From: Bacteroidota bacterium
Lineage (GTDB): Bacteria; Bacteroidota; Bacteroidia; Bacteroidales; Porphyromonadaceae
Assembly (NCBI GenBank): GCA_023396255.1
Contig: JAEWWU010000007.1
Span: 1 to 64,000 of the forward strand
Reading direction: 5' to 3'
DNA: 64,000 nucleotides
Position 1 is the first letter of the stretch; each line of letters opens with the position of its first letter. A program made the translations under genes and the position numbers. Positions 25,488-33,646 of this stretch are shown here, piece after piece. Below the pieces are notes generated by a model. The model searched no databases. It had not been told where the DNA came from and saw nothing but the letters and a program-made list of their open reading frames with translations.

Positions 25488-27131
25488 TTACATCATTCCA
25501 CCACCCATACCGCCCATTCCGCCCATAGCAGCGGCAGCGGCATCTGCCTTTTCGTCCTTAATCTCTGCAATTACGCACTCTGTAGTCAAGAACATTCCTG
25601 CAATAGAAGCTGCATTTTCTAATGCTACTCGAGAAACCTTAGCGGGGTCTATTACTCCTGACTCGTAAAGATTTTCGTATTTATCTGTACGAGCATTGTA
25701 ACCGAAATCCCCCTTACCATCACGCACTCGTTGTACAACGACGGCTCCCTCCTTTCCAGCATTAGCTACTATTTGACGAAGGGGTTCTTCAATTGCTCTT
25801 TTTACAATTTCAATACCAGTCGTCTCATCATCGGTCTCTCCGACCATATTCTCCAAGGCCTCTATAGCTCTAATGTAAGCAGTTCCACCACCAGGCACTG
25901 TACCCTCTTCTACGGCAGCACGAGTTGCACTTAGAGCATCATCTACTCTATCTTTCTTCTCTTTCATTTCCACTTCGCTACCTGCTCCAACATAGAGAAC
26001 AGCTACACCACCAGCCAATTTAGCAAGACGTTCCTGAAGTTTCTCGCGATCGTAATCTGAAGTGGTAATTTCTATTTGATGACGTATTTGAGATACCCGT
26101 TCTTCAATGGCACTCTTCTCTCCACTACCATTTACAATCGTAGTATTTTCCTTATCCACAGTCACTTTCTCTGCTCGTCCAAGCATTTCTACTGTAGCGT
26201 TCTCTAATGTAAGGCCCATCTCTTCGCTAATTACAGTACCCCCTGTGAGAATTGCAATATCTTCTAACATTGCCTTACGACGATCTCCAAATCCGGGGGC
26301 CTTGACTGCGCAAATCTTAAGACCACCACGCAAGCGATTCACCACCAAAGTAGCCAACGCCTCACTATCTATATCTTCAGCAATAATCAAAAGAGGACGA
26401 CCTGTCTGCAAGGTACTTTCCAATAGAGGAAGAATATCTTTGATAGCAGAAATCTTTTTGTCATAAATAAGGACATAAGGATTCTCCATCTGACATTCCA
26501 TCTTTTCTGTATTGGTCACAAAATAGGGCGAAATGTATCCACGATCAAACTGCATCCCCTCTACGATTTCCACGGTCGTATCCAAGCCTTTAGCTTCTTC
26601 TACTGTAATTACGCCTTCCTTGTTTACCTTTTTCATAGCCTCGGCGATGAGTTTTCCTATTTCTTCATCTCCATTGGCTGAAATTTTTGCAACGTGCTCT
26701 ATCTTTCCAAAGTCATCTCCAATTGCTTGAGCCTGTTGAGCTATATTCTCAACAATGGCCTTAACCGCCTTATCTATACCCCTTTTTATCTCCATCGGAT
26801 TAGCTCCAGAGGTAATGTTCTTGAGTCCCACATTGATGATGCTTTGAGCCAACACTGTAGCCGTTGTTGTACCATCCCCTGCATCATCGTTGGTCTTTGA
26901 TGCTACTTCACGAACCAACTGTGCTCCCATATTTTCGAACGGATCAGACAATTCTACTTCCTTGGCTACAGAAACCCCATCTTTAGTAATATGAGGAGCT
27001 CCATATGAGCGACTCAAGATCACATTACGGCCCTTAGGCCCCAACGTTACCTTTACTGCATTAGTCAACGAATCTACCCCTCTTTTGAGGAGATCTCTAG
27101 CTTCTACATCGAATTTAATATCTTTTGCCAT
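25488..27131 (-). CDS. groL: chaperonin GroEL (60 kDa)
   Basis: ATP-dependent protein-folding chamber subunit, 547 residues. The N-terminus KDIKFDVEARDLLKRGVDSL is canonical, as are GPKGRNVILSRSYGAPHITKDGV and the ATPase loop DAGDGTTTATVLAQ (about 86-98). The apical-domain segment GYISPYFVTNTEKM and the signature AAVEEGTVPGGGTAYIRA are also present. The protein ends in the usual glycine/methionine-rich tail (GGMGGMGGGMM). It follows groES after 35 bases and is closed by a strong terminator, so the two form a bicistronic operon. Confidence 0.99.
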   Translation of the reverse strand: MAKDIKFDVEARDLLKRGVDSLTNAVKVTLGPKGRNVILSRSYGAPHITKDGVSVAKEVELSDPFENMGAQLVREVASKTNDDAGDGTTTATVLAQSIINVGLKNITSGANPMEIKRGIDKAVKAIVENIAQQAQAIGDDFGKIEHVAKISANGDEEIGKLIAEAMKKVNKEGVITVEEAKGLDTTVEIVEGMQFDRGYISPYFVTNTEKMECQMENPYVLIYDKKISAIKDILPLLESTLQTGRPLLIIAEDIDSEALATLVVNRLRGGLKICAVKAPGFGDRRKAMLEDIAILTGGTVISEEMGLTLENATVEMLGRAEKVTVDKENTTIVNGSGEKSAIEERVSQIRHQIEITTSDYDREKLQERLAKLAGGVAVLYVGAGSEVEMKEKKDRVDDALSATRAAVEEGTVPGGGTAYIRAIEALENMVGETDDETTGIEIVKRAIEEPLRQIVANAGKEGAVVVQRVRDGKGDFGYNARTDKYENLYESGVIDPAKVSRVALENAASIAGMFLTTECVIAEIKDEKADAAAAAMGGMGGMGGGMM

Positions 27132-27166
27132 AGCTTTTATTTCTTTTTTCAGGTTACAATTTTCTA

Positions 27167-27436
27167 TTAGATGATTGCCAAAACGTCATTCTGTCGCATA
27201 ATGAGCAATTTTTCTCCTTCTATCTCTATCTCAGTTCCGGCATATTTTCCGTACAAAACAATATCTCCAACTTTGAGAACCATTTCTTCTTCTTTTGTTC
27301 CAGAGCCAACAGCCAAAACTTCTCCCTTGAGAGGTTTTTCTTTTGCTGAATCGGGAATAATAATACCTCCTACACTCTTTGTTTCCGCAGCTGCGGGGCG
27401 AACCAAAACTCGGTCTGCCAATGGCTTAATGTTCAT
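27167..27436 (-). CDS. groS: co-chaperonin GroES (10 kDa)
   Basis: Caps the GroEL barrel. The 89-residue protein starts at the ATG at 27436 with MNIKPLADRVLVRP. It contains the mobile-loop region KSVGGIIIPDSAKEKPLKGEVLAVG, the conserved VGDIVLYGKYAGTEIEI and the C-terminal LLIMRQNDVLAII. An in-frame codon 84 bases upstream would add a non-conserved peptide and would begin inside the candidate promoter, so it was not chosen. It is the first gene of the groES-groEL operon. Confidence 0.98.
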   Translation of the reverse strand: MNIKPLADRVLVRPAAAETKSVGGIIIPDSAKEKPLKGEVLAVGSGTKEEEMVLKVGDIVLYGKYAGTEIEIEGEKLLIMRQNDVLAII

Positions 27437-27514
27437 AGCTTTTTCTATTTTACAATTATAATTTGTTCTATTTAGCTGTACACCAAGAACCTTTCTTAGC
27501 ATACGATCTTTTGC

Positions 27515-27532
27515 AAGCAATTCTTATGCCAA
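27515..27532 (-). promoter_or_regulatory. possible sigma-54 (RpoN) promoter of groES-groEL
   Basis: The minus strand reads TTGGCATAAGAATTGCTT. It matches the sigma-54 consensus YTGGCACG-N4-TTGCW in all key positions, with GG and GC exactly 12 bases apart. It would start transcription about 65-70 bases before the groES ATG. No TAnnTTTG element and no CIRCE (HrcA) repeat was found in the same gap. A chance match cannot be excluded. Confidence 0.45.
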
Positions 27533-27905
27533 CAAAATCACAGAAAGCTTTTCACTATTCTTTTGACAAAATAGATCAAAAAAACTGACATTCTGACAAA
27601 ACAGTTTCCTACAATGATTCATTCTTTCACATAGAAAATACAATTCAATCCTCTTTGTCCATTTATCTGACAGAACAATCTTTTGAGTTACAAATTTTCA
27701 ATTCTTCCAAATGCTACTTAAAAATGCTATTTCATTGTGAATGGATTGTGTTTTTTCTAATTACACAGTACAGTTTGGAGAATATTTCCCTACGAGTAAC
27801 ATATTTATATTACCTTCGTGGCAATAAACGTGGATAAAGATCCTCTTGAATAGCACATATTAGGTATAATATAAGGTCTTGAATTGACTGAATTTTGTTT
27901 GAAGA
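27533..27905. other. divergent regulatory gap between groES and the flavoprotein operon
   Basis: No gene is seen. Four copies of TGACA on the plus strand (TGTCA on the minus) lie at 27564, 27586, 27594 and 27668, upstream of the candidate groES promoter, and could be activator sites. Near the other end TACCTTCG (27811-27818) is one mismatch from the -7 consensus TAnnTTTG and may serve the plus-strand gene at 27906. Confidence 0.35.
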
Positions 27906-28697
27906 ATGAATAAGATTGTAGCCAAAGAGTATTTCTCTGAACGAGTTGCTCGGTTAGAAGTAGAAGCCCCGCTCATCGCAAAAGCACGCAGAGCAGGGCA
28001 CTTTGTTATTGTGCGTACCGATGCACACAGTGAACGTATACCCCTTACCATTGCCGGTGCCGATTTACAGAGAGGAACCATCACCTTAGTGGTGCAAGGT
28101 GTTGGTAAATCTTCTCAGAAGCTAATTGCCCTCAACGAAGGAGATTATATCCACGATGTTGTTGGTCCCCTTGGCAAGGCCACAGATGTGCACAAAGTTG
28201 GAACCGTTGTATGCGCCGGAGGAGGTGTGGGTGTTGCCCCTCTGCTTCCTATTGTGGAAGCTTTTCACAAAGCAGGCAATAGGGTTATCGTTATTTTGGC
28301 AGCTCGTACCAAAGACCTTATTATATTGGAAAAAGAGATGAAAGCCGTAAGCGATGAAGTTATCATTATGACAGACGACGGATCCTACGGACAAAAGGGG
28401 CTGGTAACGGAAGGTGTAGAACAAGTCATCCAAAGAGAAAAGGTCGATCTGTGTGTTACAATAGGTCCCGCCATTATGATGAAGTTTGTTGCAATGCTTA
28501 CCCAAAAGTACAATTTGCCAACGATGGCATCTCTTAACACCATAATGGTTGATGGGACCGGAATGTGCGGAGCTTGCCGAATAACCGTGGATGGAAAAAC
28601 TCGCTTCGTTTGCGTAGATGGACCCGAATTTGACGCCCACAAGGTGGATTTTGACGAGATGTTGATGAGATTAAGCTCTTTCAAAAATTTAGAATAA
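27906..28697 (+). CDS. NfnA/SudB-type ferredoxin-NAD(P) reductase subunit
   Basis: A 263-residue FAD/NAD-binding oxidoreductase related to the dihydroorotate dehydrogenase electron-transfer subunit. The N-terminal FAD domain has ERIPLTIAG, and the NAD-binding domain has the glycine-rich CAGGGVGVAPLLPIVEAF. The C-terminal cysteines in GMCGACRITVDGKTRFVCVDGPEFD ligate a 2Fe-2S cluster. Paired with the downstream GltA-like protein, the arrangement is that of NfnAB (electron-bifurcating NADH-dependent ferredoxin:NADP+ oxidoreductase) or sulfide dehydrogenase SudBA. Sequence alone does not separate these. There are 4 bases to the next gene, so they are co-transcribed. Confidence 0.88.
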   Translation: MNKIVAKEYFSERVARLEVEAPLIAKARRAGHFVIVRTDAHSERIPLTIAGADLQRGTITLVVQGVGKSSQKLIALNEGDYIHDVVGPLGKATDVHKVGTVVCAGGGVGVAPLLPIVEAFHKAGNRVIVILAARTKDLIILEKEMKAVSDEVIIMTDDGSYGQKGLVTEGVEQVIQREKVDLCVTIGPAIMMKFVAMLTQKYNLPTMASLNTIMVDGTGMCGACRITVDGKTRFVCVDGPEFDAHKVDFDEMLMRLSSFKNLE

Positions 28698-28701
28698 GAC
28701 G

Positions 28702-30174
28702 ATGGACAAGCTACAAGTAATAAAAGAACGACGCTCACTCCAATGGAGAGAAGATCTACGCAAAAGTATGCCTAACAAAGAGCGTATGCAGATTGATCGT
28801 GTACGTATGAACGAATTGGATGCAACAGAACGTGCCAAAAGCCTAGTAGACGAAGTAAATCAAGGCTTAACCAAAGAGCAAGCTGTTGCCGAAGCTCGTC
28901 GTTGCTTAGACTGCCCCACCCCGTCTTGTATGACTGGATGTCCCGTAGAGATCAATATACCCACATTTATTAAACAAATAGAAACAGAACAATTCAAAGA
29001 GGCAGCGCAAACAATTAGGGAAACGAGCTCTCTACCCGGAGTATGCGGTCGTGTTTGTCCCCAGGAAAAACAGTGTGAAAGCCAATGTGTATACACAAAG
29101 AGTAAGAAAGAGGCCGTCGCAATCGGTTATCTAGAGCGTTTTGTGGCTGATTACGAACGGGAGAATAACCTATTTGTAATGCCAGAAATAGCTTCTTCCA
29201 ATGGTCATAAAGTAGCTGTAGTTGGTAGTGGTCCTGCCGGACTTTCATTTGCTGGAGATATGATTAAACTCGGTTATGAAGTCACTGTTTTTGAAGCTCT
29301 ACACGAAATAGGAGGAGTACTCAAATATGGAATACCCGAATATCGTCTACCAAACAATGTGGTGGAAGCTGAAATAAACACCCTCAAGCAAATGGGAGTA
29401 AAGTTTGAGACTAATGTTATTGTTGGGCGTACCATTGCATTTGACGAACTAAAAGAAGATGGATACGATGCTCTCTTTGTTGGAAGTGGCGCCGGATTAC
29501 CCAACTTTATGGGAATACCCGGAGAAAATCTTGTTGGGGTGATGTCTTCTAACGAATATCTCACCCGGGTAAACCTTATGGGGGCAGGAATGGACGGCAG
29601 CGAAACCCCCATATTCAAGGGAAAAAGTGTTGCTGTTATCGGAGGTGGAAATACGGCAATGGACTCTGTGCGCACAGCCCGCAGACTGGGAGCGGAAAGA
29701 GCTATGATCATTTATAGGCGCTCCGAAGATGAAATGCCTGCGCGAGCCGAAGAGGTAAAACACGCCAAAGAAGAAGGTGTAGAATTCTTAACGCTACACA
29801 ATCCCATTGAATACAGAGGTGATGAAAAAGGACGAGTATCTTCGGTCATTTTGCAGAAAATGCAACTAGGCGAACCAGGTGCCGACGGACGCCGTCGTCC
29901 AGAACCTATCCCGGGGGGCATAGAAGAAATTGCCGTGGATGAGGTTGTAGTAAGTATAGGCGTGTCTCCCAATCCTCTTATTCCTCGTTCTATTGAAGGA
30001 TTAGAAGTTTCTCCAAAAGGGACTATCGTTGTTAATGAAAACAACCAAAGCTCCATTAGCGAAATTTTTGCTGGAGGAGATATTGTTCGAGGTGGAGCTA
30101 CTGTAATCTTAGCAATGGGCGATGGACGTAAAGCGGCATCAGCGATGCATCTATATCTTTCTCAACAAAAATAA
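28702..30174 (+). CDS. NfnB/SudA, glutamate synthase small subunit-like oxidoreductase
   Basis: A 490-residue flavoprotein of the GltD family, often annotated gltA (NADPH-dependent glutamate synthase). The N-terminal cysteine domain holds two 4Fe-4S sites: RRCLDCPTPSCMTGCPV and GVCGRVCPQEKQCESQCV. The first dinucleotide-binding motif is VAVVGSGPAGLSFAGDM, with the GGVLKYGIPEYRLP block after it. The second motif is VAVIGGGNTAMDSVRTA, and the FAD end motif is IFAGGDIVRGGATVILAMGDGRKAA. No large glutamate synthase subunit is nearby, and the partner encoded just upstream is NfnA-like, so a role in NAD(H)/NADP(H)/ferredoxin electron balancing is more likely than glutamate synthesis. Confidence 0.9.
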   Translation: MDKLQVIKERRSLQWREDLRKSMPNKERMQIDRVRMNELDATERAKSLVDEVNQGLTKEQAVAEARRCLDCPTPSCMTGCPVEINIPTFIKQIETEQFKEAAQTIRETSSLPGVCGRVCPQEKQCESQCVYTKSKKEAVAIGYLERFVADYERENNLFVMPEIASSNGHKVAVVGSGPAGLSFAGDMIKLGYEVTVFEALHEIGGVLKYGIPEYRLPNNVVEAEINTLKQMGVKFETNVIVGRTIAFDELKEDGYDALFVGSGAGLPNFMGIPGENLVGVMSSNEYLTRVNLMGAGMDGSETPIFKGKSVAVIGGGNTAMDSVRTARRLGAERAMIIYRRSEDEMPARAEEVKHAKEEGVEFLTLHNPIEYRGDEKGRVSSVILQKMQLGEPGADGRRRPEPIPGGIEEIAVDEVVVSIGVSPNPLIPRSIEGLEVSPKGTIVVNENNQSSISEIFAGGDIVRGGATVILAMGDGRKAASAMHLYLSQQK

Positions 30175-30179
30175 AGTCG

Positions 30180-30245
30180 GTGTGGGGTAAGAGGCTTCCA
30201 AAGGAGCGATAATGGTAACTCTGTTTGGTGTACTTACCCCCACAC
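30180..30245 (+). other. large nested hairpin in the 3' region of the flavoprotein operon
   Basis: Beginning 6 bases after the stop, GTGTGGGGTAAG (30180-30191) pairs with CTTACCCCCACAC (30233-30245), giving 12 bp with one bulged C. Inside it CCAAA pairs with TTTGG and GAG with CTC. There is no T tract, so it does not look like a terminator; it may stabilise the mRNA end or belong to a small RNA. Confidence 0.45.
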
Positions 30246-30320
30246 ATATTCTGATGGTATAGCGTAGTTTGTTGAAGACAATCTGTTCTTTTTTCTGCCC
30301 TTTTTGAGCTGACAAAAAGT

Positions 30321-30362
30321 TTAGGGCTGATTTTTCGTTTTGAGAGAAATCAGCCCTTTATT
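30321..30362 (+). terminator. probable terminator of the flavoprotein operon
   Basis: AGGGCTGATTT (30323-30333) and AAATCAGCCCT (30347-30357) form an 11-bp perfect stem with a 13-base loop, followed by TTATTA. The T tract is weak, so efficiency is uncertain. Confidence 0.6.
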
Positions 30363-30486
30363 ACGAAGGGATTCGTTCGCAATCTTTCACATAAGGGGAA
30401 TAGGAAGCACATCTAAGGCCCGTAATACAAAGCATATTTCTCCTGCTGTAGACATAGAAATCCTATGTAACACTGAATAATTTAAT

Positions 30487-30494
30487 TACCTTTG
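30487..30494 (+). promoter_or_regulatory. putative promoter (TACCTTTG) of the NrnA-like gene
   Basis: TACCTTTG lies 23 bases before the ATG at 30517; no TTG is found at the standard -33 distance. It may drive the run of plus-strand genes that follows. Confidence 0.6.
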
Positions 30495-30516
30495 TCGGCA
30501 ACATTTGCTTGAACAG

Positions 30517-31554
30517 ATGAGTCATTTAACGATAAACAAAGATCTCAATAATCTGCTTGGAAAAAAACAACGAGCTGTTATCATCACCCACAAGCATCCG
30601 GATGGAGATGCAGTAGGAAGTGCTTTGGGATTTATGCTTTGGTTACAGCAAAGTGGAATTCAGTGTATCTCTGTAATAAATAGCGACCCTATCCCTCGTA
30701 CTTTGCAGTGGTTACCAGGGGCCTCTCAGTGGGTCTCTTTATCGGACAATGGCACAAAATCCGTTGAGGATATTCTTGCTCTATCTGATCTCATATTTTA
30801 TTTAGACTTCAATGCCTCTTACCGTATGGGGAGGGAATTGCAGAATTTGATCAGCCTACATCTGCAACAGAAAAAGAACTGCGCTGTAGTTATTATTGAC
30901 CACCACCCTGACCCCGAAGAAGGCAACGACCTCACAATCTCCGAACCTTTTAGAAGCGCTACTGCTGAAGTCTTATGCGGATTGGTTGGGTTGCCCGACA
31001 CGAAAATCTCTTCCATAACCCCGGAAATAGCCACTTGTTGGCTTGCTGCAATCTGCACTGACACGGGACTCTTTGCGCACAATGCATCTAGAGGGGAGCT
31101 GTATACTATCGTCGGACAATTGATTGAGTGTGGCGGGGACAAGGAAGCCATTGTTCAAAACATATTCCACAATGACAAAATAGAACGTCAACAGCTCTTG
31201 GGTTATATTCTCAATAAGAAGATAGAGTATTTTCCCCATCTAAAGACAGCCCTGTTTATGCTCTCTTTAGAAGAACTTTCTCAATTTGATATGCAAGAGT
31301 CTGATATGGATGGTCTGGTCAATTTTCCTTTATCTGCTGAGACTATTGAGATTGCTGCATTTATACGAGAAAATGAAACCGATGGAATCAAAATCTCTCT
31401 CCGTTCTGAAAAAGATTGGCCCGTGAATATTGTGGCAAAAGAAGGATTTGGAGGGGGTGGTCACAAAAACGCTGCAGGAGCAGAATTTTCGGGTACTCTG
31501 CTCGAAGCTCGGAGCATCTTGTTACAACAAATAGAAAATTTATTCAACAAATAA
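30517..31554 (+). CDS. DHH/DHHA1 phosphoesterase, NrnA-like
   Basis: A 345-residue phosphoesterase of the DHH superfamily, likely a nanoRNase/oligoribonuclease with possible phosphoadenosine-phosphate phosphatase activity. The DHH domain motifs are in order: THKHPDGDAVGSALG (motif I), DLIFYLDFN (II), VIIDHHPDPE (III, the DHH triad) and CTDTGLFAHN (IV). The C-terminal DHHA1 domain has the substrate-binding GFGGGGHKNAAGAEF near residue 310. The ATG at 30517 is used; an in-frame TTG 12 bases upstream is less likely. It is followed after 33 bases by the lipoprotein gene. Confidence 0.9.
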   Translation: MSHLTINKDLNNLLGKKQRAVIITHKHPDGDAVGSALGFMLWLQQSGIQCISVINSDPIPRTLQWLPGASQWVSLSDNGTKSVEDILALSDLIFYLDFNASYRMGRELQNLISLHLQQKKNCAVVIIDHHPDPEEGNDLTISEPFRSATAEVLCGLVGLPDTKISSITPEIATCWLAAICTDTGLFAHNASRGELYTIVGQLIECGGDKEAIVQNIFHNDKIERQQLLGYILNKKIEYFPHLKTALFMLSLEELSQFDMQESDMDGLVNFPLSAETIEIAAFIRENETDGIKISLRSEKDWPVNIVAKEGFGGGGHKNAAGAEFSGTLLEARSILLQQIENLFNK

Positions 31555-31587
31555 TTGACGGTAAGGGCATTATACACAGATATCACC

Positions 31588-32199
31588 ATGAAGAAAATAA
31601 TTTTTGTCGTACTATTAGTGACTTCAATGCTGCCGGAAGTGGGAATATTAACTTCTTGCAAAAAGAAAGACAGTGTAAAATCTTTGACCCAAATGGTTCG
31701 AGATGAAAAAAAGTTTATTTCCTCCTATATCGCAACCCATAATCTTTTCGTGCAAGAAATTACAGAGGGACAAACAGATTTTACCCCCAATGTATTTTAC
31801 AAATTCTCCAATGGAGTATATATGAATGTATTGGACAAGGGGGGACAATTGCCCACTCCTGAAAAAACCAAAGTAATCCTTCGATTCAAAGGGCACTTTT
31901 TCAATCCAAATCCCATAAATGTATTTGATAATTTATCCAAGGGGCACTACCAAGATACCGAAATATTGTATGTAGACCGCTATAATCGTGGAGCTTTGCA
32001 CTACGAACTTATAAATCCAGCACCGGGAGAGTCGCTCAATGAATTAGTTTGTGAAGGAATAGCCTTTCCACTTAGCATTGTTGGGGATGGTGCCCGTGTT
32101 CAACTAATTATTCCTTTTTTGGTTGGTCCAGAAAAAGCTTACAAAGTAGGATATCCTATGTTTTGTGAAGAAGTTAGATACGAGTTTATCAGAGAGTAA
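31588..32199 (+). CDS. DUF4827-like lipoprotein (FKBP-like fold)
   Basis: A 203-residue exported lipoprotein with signal sequence MKKIIFVVLLVTSMLPEVG and lipobox LTSC, giving a lipid-modified Cys near residue 24. The mature protein matches the DUF4827 pattern known from Bacteroidota. It has DEKKFISSYIATHNL, a YKFSNGVYMNVLDKGG segment and TKVILRFKGHFFNP, followed by a C-terminal part ending with a VGYPMFCEEVRYEF block. The arrangement recalls FKBP-type isomerase domains, but the catalytic aromatic set is not evident. Function is unknown; it probably sits at the outer or inner membrane facing the periplasm. The ATG at 31588 gives a proper signal peptide; an earlier in-frame TTG does not. Confidence 0.72.
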   Translation: MKKIIFVVLLVTSMLPEVGILTSCKKKDSVKSLTQMVRDEKKFISSYIATHNLFVQEITEGQTDFTPNVFYKFSNGVYMNVLDKGGQLPTPEKTKVILRFKGHFFNPNPINVFDNLSKGHYQDTEILYVDRYNRGALHYELINPAPGESLNELVCEGIAFPLSIVGDGARVQLIIPFLVGPEKAYKVGYPMFCEEVRYEFIRE

Positions 32200-32230
32200 A
32201 TAATAATTTTTCAATATAAAAACGTCTAAG

Positions 32231-33631
32231 ATGTCCATCGTTAAATCAATCTCTGGGATTAGAGGTACCATAGGAGGGAGCATACAAGAAGGCTTGAATC
32301 CTGTCAGTATAGTTCAGTTTACTTGTGGGTATGCCTTGCTTACTCGCAAGGAGAGTGAGCATAAGAATAGACCTCTCATTGTTGTTGGAAGGGACGCTCG
32401 AATAAGTGGAGAGATGGTCAAAAATATCGTTGTAGGTACGCTACAAAGTATGGGTTGTGATGTTATAGATATCGGATTGGCAACAACACCCACTACAGAG
32501 ATGGCCGTTATTGAAAGTGAAGCCGATGGAGGTATTGTTATAACAGCTTCTCACAATCCAAAAAATTGGAACGCCCTCAAACTACTAACCCGAAAAGGCG
32601 AATTTTTGTCGGCCTCACAAGGTGCAGAAGTACTACAATTGGCCTCTCAAGAAAATATTTCCTTTGTTCCTGTTGAAGAGATGGGCATTGTAAAAGAAAG
32701 CGACTTCCTATCGAAACATATCAAGGCTATTTTAGAACTAGAAGAGGTTGATATTGAAGCAATCAAGGCTGCCAATTTTACAGTTTCCTATGATGCCATC
32801 AACTCTGTTGGTGCAATTGCTCTTCCCCCTTTACTAAAGGCCTTAGGTGTACAACAAGTGCATGCCATCAACGATATTCCCAATGGGAATTTTGCCCACA
32901 ATCCAGAACCTCTTCCTTTGCATTTGACCGATTTGTGCAACACTGTGCGTAAGACTCAATCTCACGTGGGCTTTTCTGTTGATCCTGATGTAGATCGGCT
33001 TGCCATTATAGACGAGAAAGGAAACTTTTTTGGGGAAGAATACACCCTCGTTGCAGTTGCCGACTACCTGTTGTCTTACCACGGGGGGGGAAATACTGTT
33101 TCTAATATGAGTTCCACGCGAGCTCTAAGAGATGTAACAGAACAACACGGGGGCTTGTACACTTCTGCTGCCGTTGGTGAAGTAAATGTTGTTACTGCTA
33201 TACATCAAACCAATGCTCTTATCGGGGGAGAAGGTAATGGAGGAGTTATCTTCCCAAAATTGCACTCTGGTCGCGATGCTCTATTGGGAATAGCTCTATT
33301 CCTAACTCACTTAGCAAAAAGTAAAGTATCTACGAGCCAACTGCGCACAAGATACCCTAACTACGAGATGTGTAAAGAACGGATAGAGTTAAATCCACAA
33401 GTAGATACCTCAAATCTTTTTGATCAACTCAAAGAAAAAGTTGCGGCTCTCAACCCCAATACCATCGATGGTGTTAAAATCGACTTTGTCGATTCTTGGG
33501 TACAGATTCGCTCCAGCAACACAGAGCCAATTGTGCGCATCTATACAGAAGCCCCTACACAACAGCAAGCTCAAGAATTAGCATCCGAGTACAAAAATAT
33601 CGTACAGCAGTTAGTAAATAACCAACGTTAA
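32231..33631 (+). CDS. glmM: phosphoglucosamine mutase
   Basis: An alpha-D-phosphohexomutase of 466 residues that likely converts glucosamine-6-phosphate to glucosamine-1-phosphate for UDP-GlcNAc synthesis. It starts with SISGIRGTIGGSIQEG. The phosphoserine loop is ITASHNPKNWNALKLL (about 97-112), the Mg-binding loop is FSVDPDVDRLAIIDEKG, the sugar-binding loop GGEGNGGVIFPKLHSGRDA, and the phosphate loop RSSNTEPIVRIYTEAP near the C-terminus. Assignment as GlmM rather than phosphomannomutase rests on the GIRGTxG start and general similarity. It lies 31 bases after the lipoprotein gene and 15 before rlmD. Confidence 0.88.
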   Translation: MSIVKSISGIRGTIGGSIQEGLNPVSIVQFTCGYALLTRKESEHKNRPLIVVGRDARISGEMVKNIVVGTLQSMGCDVIDIGLATTPTTEMAVIESEADGGIVITASHNPKNWNALKLLTRKGEFLSASQGAEVLQLASQENISFVPVEEMGIVKESDFLSKHIKAILELEEVDIEAIKAANFTVSYDAINSVGAIALPPLLKALGVQQVHAINDIPNGNFAHNPEPLPLHLTDLCNTVRKTQSHVGFSVDPDVDRLAIIDEKGNFFGEEYTLVAVADYLLSYHGGGNTVSNMSSTRALRDVTEQHGGLYTSAAVGEVNVVTAIHQTNALIGGEGNGGVIFPKLHSGRDALLGIALFLTHLAKSKVSTSQLRTRYPNYEMCKERIELNPQVDTSNLFDQLKEKVAALNPNTIDGVKIDFVDSWVQIRSSNTEPIVRIYTEAPTQQQAQELASEYKNIVQQLVNNQR

Positions 33632-33646
33632 ATCCTCTTTGCTATA

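Noticed and set aside
27437..27640. CIRCE/HrcA operator before groES
   Set aside because: No TTAGCACTC-N9-GAGTGCTAA inverted repeat is present in the gap.
28122..28640. 172-codon minus-strand frame in the NfnA-like gene
   Set aside because: Antisense shadow of a conserved flavoprotein; low-complexity, no homology recognised.
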